Source of the DNA: Deltaproteobacteria bacterium
Lineage (GTDB): Bacteria; Desulfobacterota; Anaeroferrophillalia; Anaeroferrophillales; Tharpellaceae
NCBI GenBank assembly: GCA_030633185.1
Contig: DAOVTG010000038.1
Location: 1 to 13,983 of the forward strand
Direction: 5' to 3'
Length of the DNA: 13,983 nt
The position numbers were made by a program, and so were the translations under genes. Positions 1 through 5,977 of the stretch are shown here, in pieces (the stretch's first letter is position 1; every line of letters starts with the position of its first letter). The notes beneath the pieces were generated by a model. That model worked only from the letters and a program-made list of their open reading frames with translations. It did no database searches and had not been told where the DNA came from.

Positions 1-1236
1 AAAACCGAGGCGGTTCAGATGGGTGGTTATGGTGCGGCGGCAATCATGGAAAGAGAAACGTTCAATATCGGCAGCAGTCAGAGGGGGAATGATTTTAATT
101 TTTGGAATCGGCCAGCATGTTCTATTCTTTATTCGTTTTTCACGTTCAGGATTTACAAACAGACGAGCTAACCCTCGTTTTAAGGCTTGCGGGTGCGCGT
201 GCTTATTATCTTTAATGCCGGGAAACAGGTAGCCGCCGGTGACAAGCTTCTCTTTAATCCGGAGATCAATCAAGTCTTTAATTTGTGGAGTTAAGGGGAT
301 TTTGTGAGATTTTCCGCCCTTCATTATTTGTGCGGGAAATTCAATCCAACCTTCTTTAATCCAGGAGGGTTTGAAACCGGCAATCTGCGACAATCTTTGA
401 CCGGTGTACAGGGCCAGATAGACAGAGTCACGAATTAACCGAGGCGCTTCATTATTCAGAACACGACCAACTATACCGATTTCATCCATAGTCAACCAGC
501 GGTCGCGGGGTTTTCGTTTGCCGGGTTTAGTTATTCCGTGGGCCGGGTTGGTTTCAATCATTTCGAATTCTACAGCATATCTACAAAGTCCGGAGATTAC
601 CGCTAAAATCCGGTTTGCCATTGTCGGAGCCCCTTTTGTGGATCGACCTTTCGGGCTTCGCAAGTAGTTGTTCGGCATTTTGTTTGCTATATGATCGATC
701 AATAATTTAATATCCCGCCGCTTCAAGTCGGTAATCTTTATCTCAGCCAAAGGGGGAACTTTCGGCCATATTCGAAAAACATATCTATCCAAAATGCGGC
801 GGTATTCGGTAATGGTAGATGGCCGCAGCGTTTTAACTTTTGCATCAAGGTAATCATTTGCCAACGAGGGGAGCAGGGGCTCCATCGTTTCTTCTAACTC
901 CTTCAACCGGTTCTCTTTTTCCTTTTGCCGTTGTTCTTCTTCTTTTCGGGCCAGGGGATCAATTCCATTAGCAACAGCAGACCGGGCTTTTTCGTAGATA
1001 GAGCGCAAAACCGGAACTGTTTTTGTGGGCCAAGAGCCTAAAGATAGCTCTCTTCTTTTTTTCTGGAACTGATACCTGAAAACAAAATTCAATTTCCCTT
1101 GCGGAGTAACCACCAGAAGTAAGCCGGGGAAGTTGTTCTTGGGAAGAAGTACCTTGTAGCGCTTACCTGTAGCCTTTAATTTTGATAGTTCTGATGGGTG
1201 AAAGCGCCTAATTTTTATTGTTTCCATTTTTTTCAT
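1..1236 (-). CDS. Tyrosine recombinase (P4-type integrase), C-terminus cut by window edge
   Basis: This is an open frame of 412 codons running from an ATG at 1236 to position 1 without a stop; the 3' end lies outside the window. The product would catalyse site-specific integration and excision of a mobile element. Residues 1-95 resemble the arm-binding N-terminus of P4-type integrases (FRYQF, ELSLGSW). Residues 95-118 are highly charged and probably helical, and 120-235 form a SAM-like core-binding domain. The catalytic domain follows: Arg281 in TGQRLSQI, Lys306 in MKGGKSHKIPL, and His397/Arg400 in FHDCRRTITTHL. The last His/Trp box and the nucleophilic Tyr should lie just past the edge, so activity cannot be judged. 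ATG1236 was chosen over ATG1227. A GTG at 1266 is also in frame below a stop at 1270-1272, and no start has a convincing ribosome binding site. About 30 residues before the HxxR box look like extra sequence. The gene points away from the tRNA-Lys fragment at 1471-1520, its presumed target. Confidence 0.93.
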   Translation of the reverse strand, partial: MKKMETIKIRRFHPSELSKLKATGKRYKVLLPKNNFPGLLLVVTPQGKLNFVFRYQFQKKRRELSLGSWPTKTVPVLRSIYEKARSAVANGIDPLARKEEEQRQKEKENRLKELEETMEPLLPSLANDYLDAKVKTLRPSTITEYRRILDRYVFRIWPKVPPLAEIKITDLKRRDIKLLIDHIANKMPNNYLRSPKGRSTKGAPTMANRILAVISGLCRYAVEFEMIETNPAHGITKPGKRKPRDRWLTMDEIGIVGRVLNNEAPRLIRDSVYLALYTGQRLSQIAGFKPSWIKEGWIEFPAQIMKGGKSHKIPLTPQIKDLIDLRIKEKLVTGGYLFPGIKDNKHAHPQALKRGLARLFVNPEREKRIKNRTCWPIPKIKIIPPLTAADIERFSFHDCRRTITTHLNRLGF

Positions 1237-1254
1237 TTTTCTTAAAATCCTCAA

Positions 1255-1345
1255 TCTGCCCCACACTTTTTAATGAAGATGTCTATTTGCCCCTTTATAT
1301 GCCTCAAATCTGCCCCACACTCTGCCCCACACTTTGCCCCCCACT
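1255..1345. repeat. Short direct repeats upstream of integrase, possible arm-type sites
   Basis: The 13-mer TCTGCCCCACACT occurs exactly at 1255-1267, 1309-1321 and 1321-1333. Degenerate copies are seen at about 1333-1345 (TTTGCCCCCCACT) and 1286-1298 (TTTGCCCCTTTAT). The copies at 1309, 1321 and 1333 have a 12-bp period, close to one helical turn. Tyrosine recombinases of this class bind short direct repeats flanking the core site through their N-terminal domain. The position between the core site (1471-1520) and the integrase start fits arm-type sites and possible autoregulation. That role is an inference; the repetition itself is directly visible. Confidence 0.7.
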
Positions 1346-1386
1346 TTAGGGTTTTGCAAGGTTATTCTCAGTGAAGAAACATGAAG

Positions 1387-1416
1387 CTAATAACACAACT
1401 AAGTATCTAAAGTCAA
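1387..1416 (-). promoter_or_regulatory. Possible sigma70-type promoter for the integrase
   Basis: On the minus strand TTGACT (1416-1411) is followed after 18 bases by TATTAG (1392-1387). The -35 is good and the -10 mediocre. It would give a leader of about 145 bases that contains the direct repeats. A second possible -10, TATAAA, lies at 1299-1294 between repeats but has no clear -35. Confidence 0.3.
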
Positions 1417-1470
1417 AGGGAAAAATGATGTTTAATGAGGTGTAATGGTGCAAGGTGAAAGGTGCTGAAA

Positions 1471-1520
1471 TTTGACTTTTAATCAGAGGGTCACAGGTTC
1501 GACCCCTGTACGGCTCACCA
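1471..1520 (+). pseudogene. 3' fragment of tRNA-Lys(UUU), attachment-site remnant
   Basis: The anticodon arm is 1471-1487: stem TTTGA/TCAGA with one G-T pair, and loop CTTTTAA with anticodon TTT at 1478-1480. The variable loop is 1488-1492. The T arm is 1493-1509, with stem ACAGG/CCTGT and loop TTCGACC. The 3' acceptor strand ACGGCTC is 1510-1516, the discriminator A is 1517 and CCA is 1518-1520. The 5' acceptor partner (GAGCCGT expected) and a D arm are absent from the 40 bases upstream, so this is not a complete tRNA. The break at the anticodon arm is where many P4-type integrases recombine. By this reading the complete tRNA-Lys is at the far end of the element, outside the window. Lysine identity rests on the anticodon alone. 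Confidence 0.85.
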
Positions 1521-1530
1521 GTACAAAATC

Positions 1531-1566
1531 AAGCACTTAGCGTTCATTCGTTAGGTGCTTTTTTGT
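1531..1566 (+). terminator. Rho-independent terminator of the tRNA-Lys gene
   Basis: AAGCACTTAGCG (1531-1542) pairs with CGTTAGGTGCTT (1549-1560) over 12 bp, including two G-T pairs, around a 6-base loop. The T run overlaps the end of the stem and continues to 1564. It begins 10 bases after the CCA of the tRNA fragment, so it is most simply the original tRNA terminator left on the chromosomal side of the insertion. Confidence 0.85.
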
Positions 1567-1714
1567 TTCTGAAAAGAGGTTGTCCGCCACTTGTCGTTTT
1601 GAAACTCACTTTTTCATCATTCAGGCAAAAAAAGATCCACAAAAAAACCGGATGGCTATGTGATGCAGGAAGAGACTGCGCAAATTTTCGGATGGTGGGA
1701 GTTCCGGGGGCACC

Positions 1715-2785
1715 TTATTTATCTTTTCTTTTTGTAAAAAAATCGGCGAAGGCGCTTTTATCATTAGCTTTCTGGTAGGCCTCTTGGGGTGAAATCTGTT
1801 CTTTCTTTAAAAAATGCATAATCGCCGTATCGAGTAGTTGCATCCCCTCTCTCTTACCGGTCTGCATCACTGAAGGAATCTGAAAAGTTTTTGCCTCCCG
1901 AATCAGGTTGGCGACTGCCGTGTTACAGAAGAGGATTTCCAGAGCCGCAAGGCGACCGGGTTGATCAATCCGTTTCATGAGCTGCTGGCAAATCACTCCT
2001 TTAAGTGATTCCGAGAGCATGGTGCGAATCTGGGCCTGTTGCCCGGCGGGAAAGGCATCGATGATTCGGTCGATGGTCTTTGCTGCTGAACTGGTATGCA
2101 GGGTTCCAAAAACGAGGTGCCCGGTTTCGGCGGCAGTGATGGCCAGTTCGATGGTCTCCAGATCACGCATCTCACCCACTAAAATCACATCTGGATCCTC
2201 TCGCAGTGCGGCCCTTAAGGCTGTTGCAAAAGATTCGGTATGGGTGCCGATTTCCCGATGGTTGATCAAACAACCCTTGTTTTGGTGAACAAATTCGATT
2301 GGATCTTCAATTGTTAAAATATGATCTTTACGATCTCGGTTGATGAAATCAATGATCGCCGCCAAGGTTGTTGATTTGCCACTTCCGGTTGGCCCGGTGA
2401 CTAGAACCAGACCCCGGTTCAGCTGTGTAAATTTTAGGATCTGTTCGGGTAAACCGAGGTCTTCAACTGACATTATCTTTGATGGAATAACCCTGAAAAC
2501 TGCGGCCACACCCCTCTTTTGGACAAAATAATTGGCCCGAAAGCGCGCAACATCAGGGATTTCATAGGCGAAATCAAGATCTTTTTTGGCCAGGAAAACA
2601 TCTTTCTGTTCTTCCGTAATAATTTCAAAGAGCAAGCTCTCCAGAGCATCATTGGATATTTCTGGATAGTTCAACTCCTCCAGTTCACCATGTTTTCTGA
2701 TTTGGGTCTTGGAGCCCGCACTTAAATGTAAATCGCTGGCGTCATTGTCCATCATGTATTTGAAGAATGCATCAATCTTTGCCAT
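1715..2785 (-). CDS. pilT: Type IV pilus retraction ATPase PilT
   Basis: The product is a cytoplasmic hexameric ATPase that depolymerises type IV pili and powers twitching motility, DNA uptake and surface sensing. The 356 residues are the usual PilT length. An N-terminal PAS-like domain carries ASDLHL (16-21). The RecA-like core has Walker A GPTGSGKST (131-139), Asp box TIEDPIEF (158-165), Walker B DPDVILVGEMRD (197-208) and His box GHLVFGTLHT (222-231). The C-terminal VANLIREAK (291-299) corresponds to the AIRNLIRE element needed for retraction in PilT, which favours PilT over PilB or PilU. The ATG at 2785 has a strong GGAGGGG ribosome binding site immediately upstream. No other pilus gene is in the window. 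The gene follows the four-cysteine protein gene after a 110-bp gap and ends facing the tRNA-Lys insertion scar. Confidence 0.96.
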   Translation of the reverse strand: MAKIDAFFKYMMDNDASDLHLSAGSKTQIRKHGELEELNYPEISNDALESLLFEIITEEQKDVFLAKKDLDFAYEIPDVARFRANYFVQKRGVAAVFRVIPSKIMSVEDLGLPEQILKFTQLNRGLVLVTGPTGSGKSTTLAAIIDFINRDRKDHILTIEDPIEFVHQNKGCLINHREIGTHTESFATALRAALREDPDVILVGEMRDLETIELAITAAETGHLVFGTLHTSSAAKTIDRIIDAFPAGQQAQIRTMLSESLKGVICQQLMKRIDQPGRLAALEILFCNTAVANLIREAKTFQIPSVMQTGKREGMQLLDTAIMHFLKKEQISPQEAYQKANDKSAFADFFTKRKDK

Positions 2786-2895
2786 TTCCCCTCCATAAAG
2801 ACCAAGGTAAAGGTGAATTTTTCAACAACTCTTATCCCATACTAAACATGGGTTAACCTTAACCTCTCGCTGGCCTATGTATTTGAGCAAACTTG

Positions 2896-3081
2896 TTAAT
2901 CTGTTTCAGGTAAAATCTTTTTGGCGTCAAACATCAGGCAGGATTTTCCCGAGGAACTTAAGACCACCTGGGCCGGATTATTTTTTGTTTTGAAAGAGTA
3001 GGCCCGGCAGCCGTACGGTTTTTTGGGGTCATAGGTGACGTAGTAGTGGCGGCATTGGCGGCAGGCTGGTTGGTTGGACAT
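2896..3081 (-). CDS. Small four-cysteine protein of unknown function
   Basis: This 61-residue protein has Cys7-x2-Cys10, Cys25 and Cys48, in the context CRQCRHYYVTYD, YGCRAYSFK and GKSCLMF. Such spacing could hold one zinc ion or another metal, but no ligand role is proven. The mix of aromatic residues, cysteines and a PYGCRAY core looks like a genuine folded mini-protein rather than a chance frame, and I have the impression of similar short proteins in other proteobacteria without a secure function. There is no signal peptide or membrane segment. It lies 40 bp downstream of the SurA-like gene on the same strand and may be co-transcribed. The ATG at 3081 lacks an obvious ribosome binding site. 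I assign no function. Confidence 0.72.
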   Translation of the reverse strand: MSNQPACRQCRHYYVTYDPKKPYGCRAYSFKTKNNPAQVVLSSSGKSCLMFDAKKILPETD

Positions 3082-3121
3082 TGCAATAGTCTTTAATGTT
3101 TGTAATTATTTGTGCTATTAC

Positions 3122-4105
3122 CTATTTCATAATTTTGACACGGTATTCGCGGTGCAGATCCCGACTCAGGTTTTCCAGGGCCTGGGTCAGCTTCTCTTCG
3201 TAAAGTTTCTCTTTGATCTGATCTTCAGCCTCCGGCGTCAGAGAGCACTCTTCTTTATCTCCGGTACGGTTGGTAATTATGATCATATGATAACCCAGTG
3301 AAGTTTTAATAACCTTGCTGGGCTTGTTTAAAGGTTGTTGATAAGCCACATCTTCGATCTCCGAAAGCAGGCTGCCGCGTTTGAAGGTGCCCAGACGGCC
3401 ACCTTTAGCCGCCGCCGGACCTTCTGAAAACTCACTTGCCAGAATAAAGAAAGCTTCTTTATCTTTCAGGCGTTTACGGATTTTTTCCCAGATGTTATCA
3501 TCCTTCCCGGCGGTTGCGTGGGAGGAGCTTTCGGGGATGAAAATCTGGGCTAAGGTGACACTCTCATCCCGGCAGAAAAGATCATTTTTTTCAGCGTAGT
3601 CGAGAACCTCCTGATTGGTTGTAATAATGTTGGATTTGATCTCTCTTGAGACAAATTTGGCCTTGAGCAGGTCGCTGGCGATTTTGCTGCGATAGGATGT
3701 GAAGTTGAGGTTTTGATTTGCCAGAGCCTCTTCCAGCATCTCCTGGGTCATGCGGTTCTGTTTCAGAACCCGTTCAATCGTTATATCAATCTCTTCATCA
3801 CTGATACTAATGTTTAAAGAGGCCGCTTTCTGGGCGATAAGGAGGTTGTCGATAAGTTCGTCAAGCTTCGTTTTAATGATGGCATTCTGTTCCTTGATGG
3901 TAAATTTCTTAAAATCCTCCTGGCGATGTTCAACCGAGATCTCCTGGCGCAGGTTTAACGAGGTAATAACCTGGTTGCCGACGACTGCCATAATCCGGTT
4001 GACAATGCGGGCCGGTGCCGCTTGTGGCAATATTATCGACAATGTTAAGGTAATCAATATAAGGCTGAAAACTCTTTTGCCGGAGGGCGTAAATTTGCTT
4101 TTCAT
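3122..4105 (-). CDS. SurA-like periplasmic chaperone with one parvulin domain
   Basis: The product is probably a periplasmic folding factor for outer-membrane proteins. Of its 327 residues, 1-32 look like a Sec signal peptide (hydrophobic 13-28, then QAAPA). Residues 33-160 form the SurA N-terminal chaperone region, beginning IVNRIMAVVGNQVIT. Residues 183-282 form a parvulin-type domain with KGGRLGTF (234-241) and the conserved GYHMI near 271. The usual RHIL start of an active parvulin is replaced by AQIFI (186-190) and the catalytic Asp/Cys region is not canonical, so isomerase activity is doubtful. SurA of E. coli has two parvulin domains; this protein has one. The ATG at 4105 has AAGG upstream, 14 bp after the stop of the lipoprotein gene, so the two are probably in one operon. 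I did not name it surA because the three paralogues here divide the family features. Confidence 0.9.
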   Translation of the reverse strand: MKSKFTPSGKRVFSLILITLTLSIILPQAAPARIVNRIMAVVGNQVITSLNLRQEISVEHRQEDFKKFTIKEQNAIIKTKLDELIDNLLIAQKAASLNISISDEEIDITIERVLKQNRMTQEMLEEALANQNLNFTSYRSKIASDLLKAKFVSREIKSNIITTNQEVLDYAEKNDLFCRDESVTLAQIFIPESSSHATAGKDDNIWEKIRKRLKDKEAFFILASEFSEGPAAAKGGRLGTFKRGSLLSEIEDVAYQQPLNKPSKVIKTSLGYHMIIITNRTGDKEECSLTPEAEDQIKEKLYEEKLTQALENLSRDLHREYRVKIMK

Positions 4106-4119
4106 GTTTACCTTATTTT

Positions 4120-4974
4120 TTACAAGTCAGCGAGATGTTGGTGAAAGATTTGTATGGTATGTCGCTCTTTGCTCTGTTTTAGCCAGTGCTGGTAGTTGTT
4201 TTGCAGGCGTTGGGCAAAAAGGGTGTCCTTGATTTGGTTTTCAACCTCGGCAAAGGGGATCTCACCGGCGGGAAGCCGCCTTTCGACCCGGATCAGGTGG
4301 TAACCGTAAGGGGTGGCGATGACCTGGCTGATTGCCTTGGGTTTTAAACCGGGCAGGATTTTGGTAAGGCCGGGCGGCAGCTCTTCGGCAGTTACCAGCC
4401 GATTTTTACCACTATTGGCTATCCGGGCTCCGGCGATCTGCTGAACTCCCGCTTCCATCATGGTCATCTCCCCCTTTTCGAGCAGCTCTTTGAGTTCACA
4501 TGCCGAATGCTCCGAACTCAAAAGCAGGTGTTCTAATTGATAGCGGGGGCCAGCGATGAACTCTTCAGCATGTTGTTTATAGTACTCTCGGGCCTCTTTC
4601 AGATTCGGGAAAGGAACCTCTTTCCCGAATCGGCTCAAAACCTTTTGGATCGCAGCCTGATGGTTTAAGGGGCGGTTTTCGGCATCACTGATCAGGTTTT
4701 GACGCCGGGCTTCAAGAAGTAACAGATGCTCATTAATAAGCTGGTTCAAGACAGCTTTAGCACAGGAAAACCGGTTTTGTTGAACCGTCGGAGGCGTTAT
4801 TTCGGTGGCACTCTTCTCACTGTAGCCTTTGAGTCGGGCGTTAACCTCCGTCTTGGTGATCGCTTTTCCGTCAATGGTCGCGACCACCTCTTTAGGAGGC
4901 GAACAGCTGATTAGAAAAGTGCCGACCAGCACGGTTAATAAGAGGATACCGGCGTATCTGTGAATTTTTCTCAA
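4120..4974 (-). CDS. Lipoprotein with SurA-like chaperone region and degenerate parvulin domain
   Basis: The product is likely a membrane-anchored periplasmic foldase or holdase of the PrsA/SurA type. Its 284 residues begin with a lipoprotein signal ending LISC (Cys24 would be the lipidated residue). A SurA_N-like region follows, starting VVATIDGKAITKTEV. A shortened parvulin-like domain spans about 144-232, recognisable by RYQLEHLLL and PYGYHLIRVERR. It lacks the Ser/Cys-Pro-Ser and GGDLGFF segment of active enzymes, so I expect little or no isomerase activity. The start is TTG at 4974, overlapping the TGA of the preceding gene (TTGA), which suggests translational coupling. No ATG near this point would keep the lipobox. 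It sits between the canonical PpiC-type gene and the SurA-like gene. Confidence 0.88.
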   Translation of the reverse strand: MRKIHRYAGILLLTVLVGTFLISCSPPKEVVATIDGKAITKTEVNARLKGYSEKSATEITPPTVQQNRFSCAKAVLNQLINEHLLLLEARRQNLISDAENRPLNHQAAIQKVLSRFGKEVPFPNLKEAREYYKQHAEEFIAGPRYQLEHLLLSSEHSACELKELLEKGEMTMMEAGVQQIAGARIANSGKNRLVTAEELPPGLTKILPGLKPKAISQVIATPYGYHLIRVERRLPAGEIPFAEVENQIKDTLFAQRLQNNYQHWLKQSKERHTIQIFHQHLADL

Positions 4975-5837
4975 TTAGCTTCAATGACGTCCGGGTGGAG
5001 GACGATTTTCAGCTTCTTTTTGAGGCCGTCGACATACTCTTTGAAGACTTGGCTTTTCTTCTCCTGAGTGAGTTTGTTTTCAATTGTGGTGCGGACTTCA
5101 TCAAGGGGTCTGGTACTCTCCCCCTTGATCTCTGCGACCTGGATGATATGGTAGCCAAATTTAGTTTTTACCGGGGTGCAGATCTCATCCTTTTTGAGGG
5201 CAAAGGCGGCATCGGAAAACTCTTTGACCATCCGGTTGCGGGTGAAAAAACCGAGATCACCCCCTTGGGCGGCACTCGGGCAGGTGGAGTTGTCACGGGC
5301 CAAGGTGGCAAAATCAGCCCCGCCTTGAAGTTCTGCAACGAGTTTTTTAGCCTCTTTTTCATCTTTGACCAGGATATGTCGAGCCCTGACCTGTTTTTCC
5401 TGCTGGAACTCAATAGCATGGGTTAGGTAGTACTGATTGACTTCTTCCGGGCTTGGGGCTTTGATGCGATTCTCAATTTCCCGTTGCAAAAGGGCGGAAA
5501 GGACAATCTTGCGGGTCGCTTCGTCGATCTGGCTCATGACCGCCGGGTCTTTGGTGAGGCCCTGTTTGACACCTTCCTGATAGAGAAGTCTTGAGGTTGC
5601 GAGCTGTTCAAGGAACTCTTTCTGCATTTTTTTATCGTTGGCCATCTGTTTTAAATTGGGCGGCAGTTTATTCAACTCAGCTTGGAATTGACTTAAGGTG
5701 ATCTTTTCAGAGCCGATTTCGGCAACTATCGGATCAGCGGTCGCAGCAGATACCGGTAGAGGGGCAATCGTTGTTGCCAGAACCAGGATGCTGATTAAAA
5801 GAGAGATGTTAACCAGATTGCGCATGTAATTTTTCAT
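4971..5837 (-). CDS. Periplasmic PpiC/PrsA-type peptidyl-prolyl cis-trans isomerase
   Basis: The product is an exported parvulin foldase acting on proteins in the periplasm. Of its 288 residues, 1-31 form a signal peptide (hydrophobic 8-25, cleavage likely after PVSA). Residues 36-130 form a SurA_N-like chaperone region (PIVAEIGSEKITLSQF). Residues 149-237 form a complete parvulin domain: RARHILV (151-157), the STCPSAAQGGDLGFF segment (184-198), the FSDAAFAL helix and FGYHIIQV (227-234). All hallmark residues of an active isomerase are present, unlike the two downstream paralogues. The ATG at 5837 has AAGGA about 9 bases upstream. It is the first gene of the foldase cluster, 140 bp downstream of mfd, and could be transcribed from within that gap or from mfd. 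The stop overlaps the TTG start of the lipoprotein gene. Confidence 0.93.
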   Translation of the reverse strand: MKNYMRNLVNISLLISILVLATTIAPLPVSAATADPIVAEIGSEKITLSQFQAELNKLPPNLKQMANDKKMQKEFLEQLATSRLLYQEGVKQGLTKDPAVMSQIDEATRKIVLSALLQREIENRIKAPSPEEVNQYYLTHAIEFQQEKQVRARHILVKDEKEAKKLVAELQGGADFATLARDNSTCPSAAQGGDLGFFTRNRMVKEFSDAAFALKKDEICTPVKTKFGYHIIQVAEIKGESTRPLDEVRTTIENKLTQEKKSQVFKEYVDGLKKKLKIVLHPDVIEAN

Positions 5838-5977
5838 GAAATTGTCCTTTTGGTTGTTGAAGTTCCTCTTTACGTTACAAAGGGTAATTTGTTAGTTTGC
5901 TTTGCCCTCTTGAATGGGATCAAAGCAATATTCGCGGTTACCCGCAATAACTTAACCGAAACCGCCAAAATATCAGG

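Larger units (their letters stand above)
1..1520. mobile_element. Right end of a tRNA-Lys-integrated element (left part outside window)
   Basis: A tyrosine recombinase gene, direct repeats ahead of it, and a 3' tRNA-Lys fragment lacking its 5' half are arranged as in an integrated genomic island, prophage or satellite. The exact crossover lies somewhere in 1471-1520, because that segment would be identical in attP and attB. The chromosome resumes with the tRNA terminator and pilT. Nothing of the cargo is visible, so the type of element cannot be told. The integrase sits beside the fragment, whereas in many islands it sits beside the restored tRNA. Confidence 0.75.
1237..1714. other. 478-bp non-coding stretch between integrase and pilT
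   Basis: This gap holds, from left to right, direct repeats (1255-1345), a possible integrase promoter (1387-1416), the tRNA-Lys 3' fragment (1471-1520) and its terminator (1531-1564). From 1567 to 1714 I see no gene or strong structure. A 71-codon plus-strand frame at 1563-1778 has no ribosome binding site and runs into pilT antisense. The 1240-1470 part shows no excisionase-like reading frame. Confidence 0.6.

Noticed and set aside
23..232. Plus-strand 69-codon frame
   Set aside because: It lies antisense within the integrase gene, whose motifs are clear, and has no family features.
1255..1345. CRISPR array
   Set aside because: The repeat units are 13 bp, and the regular copies overlap or adjoin without unique spacers of CRISPR length.
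1445..1520. A complete tRNA-Lys gene
   Set aside because: The 3' half is convincing, but the 5' bases do not pair with the acceptor strand ACGGCTC and no D arm is present, so it is a fragment.
1563..1778. Plus-strand 71-codon frame after the tRNA terminator
   Set aside because: It starts in the terminator T run, has no ribosome binding site and ends antisense inside pilT.
2836..2852. CCCAT/ATGGG inverted repeat upstream of pilT as an operator or terminator
   Set aside because: The five-base arms with a seven-base loop are short enough to arise by chance, and no T run follows.
3750..4232. Plus-strand 160-codon frame
   Set aside because: It is antisense to the SurA-like and lipoprotein genes; its composition is a mirror of those genes with no recognisable domain.
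4995..5426. Plus-strand 143-codon frame
   Set aside because: It is antisense to the canonical parvulin gene and has no independent support.
5934..5945. GCGG-TTAC-CCGC hairpin between mfd and the foldase genes as an mfd terminator
   Set aside because: The stem is only four bases and no T run follows on the minus strand.
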